From assembly GCA_022885665.1 (NCBI GenBank), contig JAGQDJ010000007.1:186001-250000 (forward strand): a stretch of 64,000 nucleotides of DNA. The letters are read 5' to 3'. Below, piece after piece: positions 47,307 through 59,917 of the stretch. Every line of letters begins with the position of its first letter. The first letter of the stretch is position 1. The DNA comes from Triops longicaudatus (lineage: Eukaryota > Arthropoda > Branchiopoda > Notostraca > Triopsidae). A program made the position numbers and the translations under genes. The notes under the pieces are model-generated. The model was given only the letters and a program-made list of their open reading frames with translations. It was not told where the DNA came from and did not search any database.

Positions 47307-48423
47307 ATAACGAAAAGATTGAAATGTAGGGTGATTAAATACATGTTAAATTCCTTTATTGGAATGTTTTTCGTCTGTTTCATATTCGACGTTTTTATTT
47401 AGAGCACGGAAGCGTTGTCAGTGACCGGAAAGAAGATATGGATAATGTGACGTATCTGTAAACATTTATAATTAGGAGTCCAAAAGACTTTTCAGTTACG
47501 TAACATTAATAATATCCCGCTAGCAAAAGTTGAGCGACGTAAATTAGAGCTAGGTCACCTATACCGTCAACCACATTAGCAAACGCTATTCTTACACAGC
47601 GATCCATGAAAACGTTCAATAGCAGATTTTATACTCACTAGCACCGTTGTTAAGTTAACTGTCCTTAATCCGGTCTACTTTTGATTAAACAACTTAAAAT
47701 AGATCAATAGACTATAATTTAACTTCATAAAGCATAGTCTCACTGTTTCTCTGCATCACTTCATGCGTCAATTGTAGCAATATTTAGCTTACTAGCAGTA
47801 ATATGGTTGCTAGGCGAACTAATAGCTGCTTCCGGTTAGGGTTTGGTACCGCGCAGTGTGTGAAAGGGACGAGAGAGCTTTGCAGAGTCTAGCATTTACG
47901 GTTTATTGCCGGAAGTTGACACAGTTTTCTTCAATGACTCTTTACAAATCAAGTTGAGAAATGTACCATAGATTCAAAGCTCATCAACAGAGCATATTTC
48001 AAATCAATGCTGGATTAGTAAGCTCATGTATCAGGGACGTTGCAATACGATTCAGTAAACGAAATACTGGCAGAATGTTAAATTGATGAATTGCTCAGTG
48101 AATTATCGTTCAAACTGCCTTTTTTTTCAGGAAGAAAACTCGCGATAAAGAATCCGAATGAGCCATCTGTGTCGCGTTATTTGCATTTGGTTTTGGCGCG
48201 GGAATAGCAACGAGATCTAGTGGACAAGCGTAAAAGTAATACGAAGCTTGGATCTTTGTGGTGTAACACAATGAAATCTTAAATTTGTCTCAGTCTGATA
48301 GAGTTTCGTGCCTTGTTATGTAGAAGGTATTTAAAAAGTCTAATGTGCATTGTAAGCTTAAGTGTATTACGCTGTAGCAACCAGGTTCTGTTAAATATTC
48401 AACACGTATGTAAAGCGGCGAAG

Positions 48424-48434
48424 TAGCTCAGTGG
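48424..48434 (+). other. tRNA A-box-like sequence, probable relic
   Basis: TAGCTCAGTGG followed by cagacc matches the D-arm/A box of tRNA genes. No B box or cloverleaf follows, so this is at most a pseudogene or SINE fragment. Confidence 0.3.
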
Positions 48435-48963
48435 CAGACCTTTTTTGTCGTCGCTGGAAGTACAATTTTTGGCATTCTGCCCATGCATGCCAATTGCACT
48501 TGTGGTAAATAACATAAAAAAGGGCTGTAAAATAACTATCGATTCGTTATTATATGTTCCGATCCCTATCAAAGATGAAGAAATGATAATATTTGCGTTA
48601 CTCTATCTGACTTTCGTGTTATGATTCGGTACACGCGGGAAGTGCCTGCCTGTAGCGCATCAGTTACCCGCGCAAAGTGAAACTCGCAACGAACGATTTA
48701 TTCTTTTGCAAGAAACTCGCGCAAATCGAACTCGGTTCATGAATTCTATCCGGGAAACTTTTACAATCCATTAAGACAAGTGCTTGGGGTTGAACGTTGC
48801 GTCCCATATGCTTTTCGCTTTTGATCAACAAGGTAAGAATGTTAGTCTGTTTTGTTCTTTCAAGTACCGTTTATTTACCATCTAAGAGGGCGTTTCGTAT
48901 TCTTTCGTGTTCGTGTACTTATTTTGTCTCATATTGGTGACAAAAGTAATAAAATAAATAGGA

Positions 48964-49428
48964 CTTTTAATGTATATTGCTGCACATTCATCACTTCTCT
49001 CCGTTTTTGAACATAGCTTTATTCAGGTTCTGCTACCTTACATCGTATTACATAGTATTTCGTATACCGTAGAAGTCCAATTTTATCAACCGGTCGGAAT
49101 CGGTAAGGTAGTTGGCAAGTCGAATAGTTGACAAATCGGATTCACGTATTAAATGCATTAGGAAAATTCTATTCCAAAATGGAATAATAACTGAAAATAA
49201 ATTACATTTTGTACTTGAATAATACTTTCCTGAGAGCATTGAAGGAAATTTCTTTAATAATCTTCACCGGTTGAGTATTGTTATGCCAGCTTAATGCCTG
49301 TCGAAAACCACGCGAAGACATTTGTTCAAGAAGGCGCAACTGACCATTGACAGTGACTCTTATTTCTCACAAACGTTGTTATACGTAACGGAAACTTGTA
49401 GGAAAAATTGCTGTACTGCTGTTATCGC
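48964..49428 (+). repeat. Dispersed repeat, copy A
   Basis: Shares a series of blocks in the same order and orientation with 50822-51146, including TTTAATGT, TTCTCTCCGT, and a strong core AAACCACGCGAAGA ... AAGAAGGCGCAACTGA. It is longer than copy B because of insertions in its middle. No open frame of note. Confidence 0.65.
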
Positions 49429-49972
49429 AAAGCTGTTCTAACCCATCCACCCTACAGAATATCTACTGGTACGATCCGCTTCTTGTCTCGTGGCAGGGAA
49501 CACGAGTCTTAGTTTTCGATTTTGTTCTTTTTGCTTTACTGTTTTACATATCCCTAAGAAGTTCGAGTATGTTCTGCTGACCCAAGCGAAGTGAGCGACA
49601 AAAAGATGATGGATAACCCGGCATAACACATTGCGTCGTGTAATAGCTTTGGCTACATTTGCTTCTTCATGGTCACTACTACCACTTGTCCTAACCGGTC
49701 TAGCTAACAAAAGGGAGGGGTTTTGTCTTGTTCAGAAATCCAAATGCTACTTTTTGATACTTCAGAATGCAGCGGTGTGCTTTCCGCGTCCATTTTCTTG
49801 TCCCGTTAGTCCACGTGTTGCGAACTTCCAAGTCATTCTTTTCGAAAATTTACCCGGTCCACCAGGAGACCACTGGCGCCTTTTCAACCTCCAGGCATGC
49901 ATAAACCAACTGCTAAATGCTCCTATCGTCTATTTTTACACAAACTTTTGCAACTTTTTTTTTAGTTTATAT

Positions 49973-50077
49973 ATGCGTGGTGCAATTCGGAATGCTGCCA
50001 TTTGCCACTTCCTTGTGTTTTTGCTACTATATTTCTGCATTGCAGCTGCAGTAAAGCTTCTTGACAACACTAATTAC
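49973..50077 (+). CDS. Candidate short exon encoding a signal-anchor-like N-terminus
   Basis: An acceptor-like site (caactttttttttag) precedes an ATG at 49973. The 35 codons end in phase 0 at a perfect donor (TAC|gtaagt). The peptide MRGAIRNAAICHFLVFLLLY is basic then strongly hydrophobic, as in a signal peptide or anchor. I could not find the next exon, so this may be chance. Confidence 0.25.
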
Positions 50078-50821
50078 GTAAGTTGATTTGTTTCTTAATA
50101 AGTCGATTAATCTATTAATTGTCGCTTAAGGGGAAGGAAGTAGGACTTTTTTTTATTATCGTCCTATCTTTTGTTAGGTTAAATAACACCAACGCATAGG
50201 TCTTTATGCTTCTTTTTTTACTTCACACCAACGGCTTCATTATGACGTCGCGGTAACTATTTGTATAAATGGAAAACCCTTTGTGTTTGCTTTTAGTGTT
50301 TCTCACTACACCTTTCTGCTGAAGTTATTTAGTGTCGTACTGTGGAAGGCTTCTTTTAATTTTCCTTTTGAAATAAATTGAAAATCAACCAGTCGAGTAT
50401 AGGGAAACAGGTGGAATTTCAGTAATTATAATTAACAGCTTCAGAAAGACTCTGAACAAAGAATAAGCAAACTGATAATGTCACAAAATTTAAGGAGAGA
50501 AAGATTATTAGTGTATTATCAGTGAAGGGTAACACGGACTGGCATAGTACTTGCTTTCTGGGTACGAAGGAAATTGCCAAATGATGAACGTTGACAGATG
50601 TTCCGAAGTCCGCGTGTGTCTCACACGTAACAGCGTTAATTAACCTGTCTTGCGCCATAGCCTGCGTCCCGAAGGTTTTTTCTAGAGTACTTTTGTGGAA
50701 ATAAAAGAATGTACGTGGTTTCGAAAATGCGACAAAAAGCAGAAATACTTGTTAAATGGGGCTAGCACCTTTTACTAGGTAGAAGTAACATCTCACATCT
50801 AGGTAGTCATCAGTGAGAGAA

Positions 50822-51146
50822 TTTTTAATGTCTGTTGCGCGCATTTATCAGTTCTCTCCGTCTTTGGAAATGACGTCGTTCAGGCGCCGCTATATAGCAT
50901 TGTATTCCAGATAGTGAGAAAGTTTTCACAACGGAATAAGCTCATTGCAAAGCCGTGAGGCTTCTTTCGTTGTTGAATGCTGATAACTTCTCCACGAGTT
51001 GCCAGTTTCCTACGTTATGCACTCAATGGATTTCAAAACCACGCGAAGAGAATTGTTAAAGAAGGCGCAACTGATCATTAATAGATGGCATTCTATTTCT
51101 GACAAAAGTAAAACTTTCTGTATTTTTTCCTGTTTTGCCGTTACAG
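50822..51146 (+). repeat. Dispersed repeat, copy B
   Basis: Second copy of the repeat at 48964-49428, about 1.85 kb downstream in the same orientation. The best-preserved part is 51035-51082. Divergence suggests an old duplication or two insertions of one element. Confidence 0.65.
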
Positions 51147-51959
51147 TTTATTTTTTTTAGATTTGTACTTTCTTCTTTACAACTGCTTTAACAATTCCCT
51201 GTAACATTTTTTTTTTATCTAGGTTCCTTTGCTGAAGTCATTTTCTTCCAGTTGATCATTGCCACTGTTCAATTGTAGCTGAGACTGTAGCTGAGAATGA
51301 AAGAGATGAGACTGGAGAATTTTATATGAATTTGTACTTTTTGTTCACTAGATGCACCTTAGCGTTTACGTGTACTGACTCCTTTTATCCGTTGCAGTAT
51401 CGTAAAATTATATCTGTTAAACTGGTAGTTCCTCCGGTCCGAAAACTAATTCGGGTTGCGATATCTTATAGATAGTACAGACTTGGCATAAGAAAATGAG
51501 ACTTTGTAATTCCTTTTTCGCCTTCGCTATTCCTTAACGAAACCAAATAGCCATAACTCAAGGATCCATAACAATCTGTAGCTCCTGGTTATGCAAGGTT
51601 AACTATATACGGAGTGGGGCATGGAATAAAATATTCCAATCTTCGTCTTAAAGAACGCACTCTCAGAAAAAAAGACAAGAAACACCACTACGCTGATAAG
51701 GCTACCTTTACACGATATGATAACGACTTCGTATTATGAAAAGTTAGCTTCTCTGTAATAAAGCAGCATTTCGGCTTTACGAAGGGAACATAAGCACGAG
51801 CAAAAAAAGATAAATCCAATTCTGGTAGCCATTTTAAATGCCACAGGAAAAAAATCAAAGGAGTGTAAGATGCGTTCTTAATCAAATCTTCGATTACGGT
51901 GGGTACTTAATCATTGTTAGCTAGTTAAGAAAAAAATAAAATGGGTTCCATTGCCAACA

Positions 51960-52026
51960 CCCCCCCTAACCAATACCCTCCCCCCACCTAAGAAGAAATC
52001 AAGAGCTAAGTCATGGCCCTCCTAGT
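51960..52026 (-). repeat. C-rich tract with possible transposon right end
   Basis: On the minus strand this reads CTAGGAGGGCCATGACTTAG, then about 40 nt on G-rich runs. It loosely mirrors the element at 42243-42402 in inverted orientation. Seven and six consecutive C occur at 51960-51966 and 51980-51985. Similarity is partial, so kinship is tentative. Confidence 0.3.
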
Positions 52027-52181
52027 GTGGCAAAGGATTTGATTTCGAACAGCAGGTTGCTTCAAGGACCCTTTTTATGTTGTCTTGTGGTCTCTCGCTT
52101 CAGTTCTTTTTTCAAAATTCCCGTGTAAGACCTGGGTTTGTGGGCATTATTGGCATACGTTTACGATACGAGTTTCTGTAG

Positions 52182-52371
52182 TCCGACGCAGGCGGTGCGA
52201 GAAGGCTGCGGCTAAATGGTTTAGAGTAGCCGATGTTGCCCATGACAATAAAGAATTTTTTGAAGTCTTATTGGATGCTAGATTCCTGGTCATGCATCGC
52301 TTTGAAAAAAAAAGGGCAAAAGGGGAAAGCCAAGTTGAAATCGAATGTGGTTTCGGGAGGATACCCATAAG
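52182..52371 (+). CDS. Candidate internal exon, unknown
   Basis: Bounded by tttctgtag and AAG|gtgact and open in one phase for 63 codons. The peptide is rich in charged residues (for example AKWFRVADVAHDNKEFFEVL). No family recognised and no partner exon established, although its end phase fits the candidate at 58710. Confidence 0.22.
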
Positions 52372-55057
52372 GTGACTTGGTGGCGCCAACCGGCTGAATA
52401 ATATAATATGGAACTGTTATGAATCGAGTATGGGTATAGGCTATCGAACTTTGGCGGTCCTCTCATACTGAATATTCTTGGCAAAGACCCAAAAGAACAT
52501 TACCGAAAAAGCCAATCAAATTGCGATATTAATAATTAAAAATGGACACACAAAACGTCTGAACACAGTAAAAAAAAATCGTCTCAAAATGAATAGAAAA
52601 GGGTACTCAAAAAGATGGGCACAGGTCGAGTGTCATGATGCTTTCAAAAATAGAGTGGAGACATTCTCAAAAGAGCTATGCCTAAGCTCTTAAAATGAGT
52701 AGTTTCCAACTCTCAGAACTAGCATATAGGAAAACTAAATATTAGCGTTTATATCTCATTTATCGGTGTTTATTATTATGTAATAATTATCAGCGTGTAT
52801 TAAAATTACAATTATCTATTATTTCAAACTACAAATAAAAAACAAGTATACATGTAAATCACAAAATGGACTTTGTAAGGTCTTAAGAAAACATAAATTG
52901 AGGAAGTTAAAAAAATCTCTACGCTGGCACGTAAAATTTTTAACAACAAAAGAGTAACTATCATTTCACAAACTTGAGTAATCTTTTAGCTGTGATCAAA
53001 ACTTCCTGACTAGTTACTATAGAAAGGCTTCGTTTGCTGTCAAAATAACGAAAAAGTGGTGTCCTGACCTAGCTCCCACATTATTTTTCCCTGACCCAGT
53101 CCCCATAATTGCCACGGGTGAAGCTCCCAGCTTAGACTCCAGTGTTTCGGAATTGGACACTCTTCTGAACGACGTTCTTATTCTTCTTTTGCCAAATTCC
53201 GTCCATAAACAGACGAACTTAAGGAATCCGGACCAAAAATGACAAGGGATAGTAAATATACGGTTGCTGAAAAAAGACACATTCCTGGCCACGTACGTTT
53301 TTTCCCACTTATTTTGAGATTATCCCTTTCTCGTTTTGAGCTAAAAGTGTTTGTCTTGAGAGCTGCCTCCCAATGAAAAAGTCCTTTTGAGAGTATCTAC
53401 TATAACTGCGAGTATCAGCTACTCATTTTAGGAAGTTGTAATGTGGTTGTTTTGAGAACCCGTTTTTACCGTGTAAGGGAGCAAAATCTGAATCAGTTTA
53501 AATTAAATGCCAAAGTTGAATATGTTTATTAAGAAAATCTGATTTTTCGTCATATTGTCAAGCTAAGAGAACCATAAAACTGCGTCAAAAACATATCAAA
53601 TTTACTTCTCTATTTATGTTTATTAATGCAGCTATTATTCGCAAAGCACAATATTTTTTAATAGATTAGCAGCCGCAATTTCATGCTTTTCATTATAAAA
53701 TATCAACAACATAAAGTGTTTGAGTGGTCTCGGTATTTTATTAAGTTGTTTTCGAAAAACGTTTCAGGGATCAGCCAAAATTTTAATTCTGCAACAGCAA
53801 CAGCAGAAGTCAGCTCATAAATTTGAATGATTAGAAGTGATCTGTTGGTTGAAAGCGTGTATTAGATTGGATGTGGCTAAACACAATTATTCTTGTTTGA
53901 TTATCGCCAACATTTGATACCCGGTTGGTATTGAAAAGCATGAACAACTTAATTCAAATACTGGTAATAGTACCAGTTAAAAGGTGATAGTGTTATTGCA
54001 ACCTACCCTAAATCCTCGAGCGATTCATTTCTACGTTTATGCCAGAAAACGTAATTTGTATTTAATTGGGTACATTATTTATAATTTTGCACTTTTATTT
54101 TTATTGTATACCAGTGAAGGCAGAAGCCTATAATTACTGTGTCACTTGTGCTTATATATGGGAACATAGATATATTATTGTTTTTGTAGAATTCTGTTGT
54201 GTTTCGAAATTTGTTGCTTTGCACAATATGACCGGCGTTAAAACAACTCGACGACGAGGACTAAGCGAAATCTACTGATTTATACTGTTATTATTTATAC
54301 TACTGTATGTTCGGCGAAATATATAGTAAACAATTCTGATTATCTATATTGCGGACTCAGTTTTACCGCTTATTCCAGTTATTCTTGTTCCACTATTGAA
54401 ATTAATAAATCAAATTCAAGGGAGTCTGTTTGCTAAAAGTTGAATTATCATTGTATCCCTGTTCAGACTCGCATTTCACTGAAGTTCGACGTCAGTTTGC
54501 ATGAAACAGACATACGCAATATTTGCCGGAAAAAAATGAAAAATTAACTAACAATGTCACCGCGCAATGAGACTTTGCTGGAATAAGTATTTCTAGTCGA
54601 CCCGGAACCTATGTACGACGAACTCCTGCATGAAACGCAAATGAAAGCTTCTCCCAAAATTCCTTAATTGAGTATGTCCAGCTTATACAGGGATCTTTTT
54701 CACAATACTGGACTATAAATCCTCGATGCTAAATATTTAGGTTGAAGTCCAGCATTCCAAGAACTTTGTGTCACAACCTCCTAAAGTTGTATCTCTCTCG
54801 CTCCGGACGGGTTCATCCCCTGACCTGTTTTAACTCAATAGAATGTTCTGGAAGGGCTTACCTTTAAGGAAAAAGTAATTTTTAGCTCAGAGTTCCTGTA
54901 GGAAGTAGTTGGCGAATTTGATTATCGCAGTTTTGTAGGAAAAGGAGTGATGAAAGGAAAATTACTGTAATAACTCAGGTTTCGGTGTGCCTCAAAGTCC
55001 TTAATAGTGAAGTTTCAAGGAAACATTGGTTTTTCTTCGTCTTTCTAATCCTGGCAG

Positions 55058-55284
55058 TGCAAATGGAGAAAATTGCAAAATCAACTTCCAAGCTTAACCT
55101 TCACCCTCTTCCTCCCGCAAACCCTTTAGGGACTTTTCGGGTATACAAGAGCTTTGGCCAAAAGGTAAAAGAGGGGAAACTACTTGACCAACAACAAAAA
55201 CTCCATCCATCGCTTGTAATGAGTGCAAGTAGTACTACACTGGCGCCAAATCCCAATTACCGACAGGTTCCTTTACCCAAGTGA
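55058..55284 (+). CDS. Candidate terminal exon or small ORF, unknown
   Basis: A good acceptor (tctttctaatcctggcag) is followed by a frame that reaches a stop at 55284. It includes an ATG at 55063 giving 73 residues. The peptide (…LHPLPPANPLGTFRVYKSFG…) is Pro/Lys/Leu-rich and looks coding in composition. Not recognised. Confidence 0.28.
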
Positions 55285-58200
55285 ACCCGCAGAAAATCTC
55301 CAGAAGAGGTGGGATGGATGGTAACTAACACAAAGTTTTGGGTAGTATTGGGCTTAAATACTTAACAGAATTCTATAATGCCCCTTGTCCACGTAAAGAG
55401 GCCCAGTAGCTAGTAATAAGAAATCTCCCTTCACCCTTCTCCTGCCCTTGCCTTTAGCCGAACCCAAGCTTAGTTAAGCCGCTTTTCGAACCGAAAAGCC
55501 AGGTTGGCACAGGTCGGAACACAGTTCCTTCATTACATTAAGCATAACAGTAAATAGAGTTGGCGCCACGCTCACATCCTAGGAATCCTTCCATTACCTT
55601 AGCTACGGCCGAAACTCTTCTTGGCTCAAAAACATGTCAACGTAGCTTTTCAGTGCGTACTTTCGTACATCACCTTTCGAGGAATTTGATCCTGTGTCGA
55701 ATAAGAATTTTGATTCCAGAAAGCTTAAGAATTTTATTCTTAACCAATTAAGAATGTTGTGTAAAGGGAAATAATTACGCACGATGATTACGTAAAGGAA
55801 ATAAGAAAGAAACACTTTATTTGCGCCAGGCTTGAATTGACTCCCCAAGGATCAGTGCGGAGAACATTGCAACAGGCATCCACAACTGCATGTTTTTAAA
55901 CACCGTCTACTGGGGTTACTTTGAACGTTCTGTTGCCTTTAAAAAACGTATAAAATCTAATGCTTCCCAACTGCTGAACCTAGATATTTTTCGATTCACC
56001 GATGAATAGACTATAACTGTGAGGAAAAAGAAGGCTGTGTGTTGTAACATTTCGAAAAACAGGAGTTTAAATAAAGAACTTTTTGACACATTTACTGACC
56101 AGAAGTTTTCAATACCAAAAGGTAACAGTGATAGGTAGAATCTCCGTTTTATCAGTAATGCTAGAGTATAGAAAAATGTTTCGATCACCAAAAGCGAAAT
56201 ACGGTCACAAACTTTTGTTCAATGTTACCCAGTGAACTCCGACCTTTTTTTCTCATGCTATGTCTTACGGGTTTTTGGAGAGGAGCGCGTAAGGACCAGG
56301 GAGGACGTGACTAGCAAAGAAAAAAAGCATACAAACTCAGCCTAGAAAGAGTAGAAACCGTAAGATATGCAAAGGAGTGCCAATGTGAAAAGAAATTTAA
56401 GTTTTAAACCTCAATTTCTTATTTTTATTTCTCTGCAGCTTTTCATTTATATTTTTTCGTAGAATAATAGCAGCCATGTACTTAAAAAATGCTTAAGCGT
56501 GTTTAGCTGACACATTTACAATATTAAAAATAAATTATGTCAAAAATATATGTGAGCTTTGTCGTGCAATTTCTTGTACACGGTTTGAGTTGAATTGGCG
56601 GAGTGTAACTTTTAACGCGTACTTTAAAAATAAAATACTCATGTATGCCATGATTTTGATTTTGCCTCGATTTTGCACGATGCTCTTTGCAGCCAAATTT
56701 TATTTATTAATATGGTTAAAAATGAGTCAAAATGCACATCAAACTAACCTTTACGTCACTAGTGCTGCATGTGGGATTTGCCGCTTTCCAGCATCGGCTA
56801 GCTACAGCGAATTTCAAGAGTAATTGTTGAATGTGTTTAAATCGCTTGCATTGTAGCTAAAGTATACCTCGCAATATGTAGAAACTTATAGCTTTTTCAG
56901 GCAGTTTCTTTGTCCGTTTTCCAATTAGAATTTTTAAACTGAACCATATTGGACCGTTTTTTACACATGAAATCGGTTGTTCTTTTGTTTCAATTAGGAT
57001 ACAGCGAAAAGGCCGAAAACCATTACTATACTTCGGAAGATTTCAACTACAGCAAATCGTAGGCAAAAGAAAGGATTCCCTCCAAAACTTGTCAAGTTGT
57101 GTTAGTGAATTATACCTAGACTATTTTTTTTAATGCCGAAGATGCGTGCTACAGTACAACATTTTTTTTTAAATCCATGCAACGCGTGTTGACGTAGTGT
57201 CGATTAACTGTAGGCCAACTGAAAATCCATGTATACACAGAGTACTGTCGGGGAAAAAATCTACTTGGCCTTCTTATTGCACGGGCATGCACAAAAACTG
57301 CTTCCAAAAGAAAGAAGCGGCCGCAATGGAAAGCACGCTTATGCGACAGACCGACACGACATGTTGAGTTTATCCTTGGATAGTACGAAATTTACCGTAA
57401 TGATTTAATAAAGTAAAGACAAAGTATAATTGGAGTTATGTCGTATGAAGTAACAATGAATTTGTTCGTTGTGCGAAAGAAGGTAGATAGAAAAATTTGT
57501 TGATTCACATTAGCGTAACCGGTACTTCAGTGAAAGTAAAACTATAAAGTACAGCACATCTTGACTATAAATCGTGCGTGAAATTTGTTTTATTGTTCTT
57601 TAATTTTATTTTGCTTTTACAAATATTCACTCGCCATAGCAATATCTGTTAGGACTCGCTATTGCCTTAGAGCAAAGTTATACGCATTATTGAATTATGT
57701 GTGCGATACGCAATCCTATGACCTTCAAACTTTCGTAATTTTCCCTTCGTTAGTGTTCGTTTGTAATGTTGCCCTAGCTTAGAAAGCTGAAAAAGGAAGT
57801 TTCGGAAAAGTATTTCCTGGCAGGAGGAAGAACGGCGCTGTGAACAAAGCTACCAAAAAAGTATCTATATGCAGGAATTTGTATCCGCCAAAGTGTTTAT
57901 TTCCCATGGGATCCTAATAAGCCATTGCTCCAAAGTGCAGGAGGTTGTAGCGAAAGGGGAAAAAGCTGAAGCAAGAGAAGCGGGGTCATAGTATCTTGTC
58001 TTGATAGTTAACGAGTCGGGAGCCGTTTTGCATAATGAAGCGCAGGTTTTTGCATACACCTCATTATCGCTCACAGAATTTCCAATTTTTTTTTTCTTCC
58101 ATGAGACCGGGATGCTGGGAGAAGAAGAAAGTAGCATCGTTTATCCGTTTTTCCCTTCACTAATACCGGGAGTTTTACTTCTCCTTTTTCCTCTTTCCGG

Positions 58201-58709
58201 TCCCTTTTTAGTTTGGGTGACATGAATATGCAAAGGTGCACGTAACTTTTGGAGCGTTTTGAGTGAGAAAATTAGGCACCCACAGTTTTCGAATTAAACA
58301 TTTTCCCTTTGTTATACACCTTATTAGGAGAAGCGGATGATAACAAACGAAGCAAGGCAAGAATAATAAAGAATTTTCAATGAGTATTCTACTCTTATTC
58401 AACTTCGTCAAAAGCCGAGTTTCTTGCTTACCGCCATCAACAACAATTCCGCGCAAATTTTGTGAGCATAATTATCAAGAATTTCAGTTGAATCAGTTAT
58501 CCATGGAGGAAAGCCTAAGTGTGATATTTTGCTTTCAAACTAGAAAACTTTTTGTTCGTAAGATTTCTTTGCTTCGAACCGGAACATCTCTCTAATTATA
58601 AGGTTTTGTGTTGTAACAGTGCTGAGATCGAGAGGCGTTGAGAGTTGACTCCGTTATGCATTATTGTCATTGGGCGTTTTGATAGCGTAATTGATCTGAC
58701 CTCTCGCAG

Positions 58710-58844
58710 CAGAAGAAATAATGAGTCTAAAGATGATAAGATGTTCGAAAAACGTCTTCGACGCCACACCACCTGTGTGTTAGAGTGTTTTATGCAAATG
58801 AGGAGAGAACGTAATGAACTGCAAGCCAGCCCCCACACCAGGAG
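58710..58844 (+). CDS. Candidate internal exon, unknown
   Basis: Acceptor ctgacctctcgcag and donor GAG|gtgaca bound an open, highly charged stretch (…KMFEKRLRRHTTCVLECF…). No family recognised. Weak evidence only. Confidence 0.2.
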
Positions 58845-59874
58845 GTGACACCCAGGTGAAAAGGTGCACCTAATTGGGCATTTTTCTTCAGCAAAACTTG
58901 GTTACGTGTTGGAAACATGAAAGTCAAGTAGCCAATTAGGGTGACTTCACTAATTCACGTCACTGTTAAAAAGGACGCGAAAAATGGTTTACTACTAACT
59001 ATGCACTCTCAGGGCCCCTTTCTTCTTCCGAAAAACATTCAAACTTAACACATTAAAGAGGAAGCATATTAAAAAATAAAACAAAGTGCGGGAAACGAGG
59101 AAGTTTCACACTGTGAAAACGTGGCTATTGTGCAGGTGATTCTGAATTGCGGTTTTAACTTGTTACTTCTTATACATTGCGAACTGAATGAGGTCAAGAA
59201 AAAAAGCCTGACCGTCGTTAGCTATCTTATCCTTGTTATTAATATCACATTATTTTTCAACATTTTCCTTCGTTTTTTGGCAGAAGATTTGGAAAGGAAA
59301 TAAAGTAACAATTGAACATGAGGGTACGGACGAGGTACTTTTGTTTTCGGTGCATGGTGGGTACAGTGACCAAAAATACCATTAATGAGAAGATCTTAAC
59401 GACGTCCGCTCTGGTGTTGGAAAACTTAGTCACGTGTATCGGGGGAAAACCGTGGCGTTTTTGCCATATAAAGCGTCTCATTAGTATGCGCTATCTGAAG
59501 CAGTGAAGGTTTTTACAAATATGTGCATAAAGGATGCATCCGTTGGCGGGCCGAAACATTGTTCTAGGCCAAGAACAGCTTTTAAACTTTATTTGAGGCT
59601 TCTGAACTCGGTGTGTTTGCAAATAAAGTGGTAGAAATAACAAGTTCATCGCGATTTCACTGAAGATCGAGGAAAAGGTGAAGCGTGAATAAGAAATTAA
59701 TTATTTTTAAAAATGAAAAATAAAAATAGAAAAAGAAGTGGCTGTCTTACAGTGTCCTTTTCAAGCGCGCCTTTTTACCAGTAACACGTTTTGGCGTGCT
59801 ATCGTACGCCCTTAAACCGGAATCAACGTTTGCAAAATGGGTAGAGGTAGCAACAGAAAATTAGAGTGTCAACA

Positions 59875-59917
59875 CCCTAAAACTCAGCATCGGCTCAATA
59901 AATGCTGAATCTTAGGG
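59875..59917. repeat. Short imperfect hairpin
   Basis: CCCTAAAACTCAGCAT pairs with ATGCTGAATCTTAGGG at 14 of 16 positions around an 11-nt loop. Too short for a typical microRNA precursor. Confidence 0.5.

Noticed and set aside
48424..48500. Functional tRNA gene
   Set aside because: Only an A box is present; no T loop, no anticodon arm and a T run interrupts the body.
49631..50086. 151-codon plus-strand open frame
   Set aside because: Its first two thirds look random and cross a strong splice acceptor; only the short segment after the acceptor is kept as a weak exon candidate.
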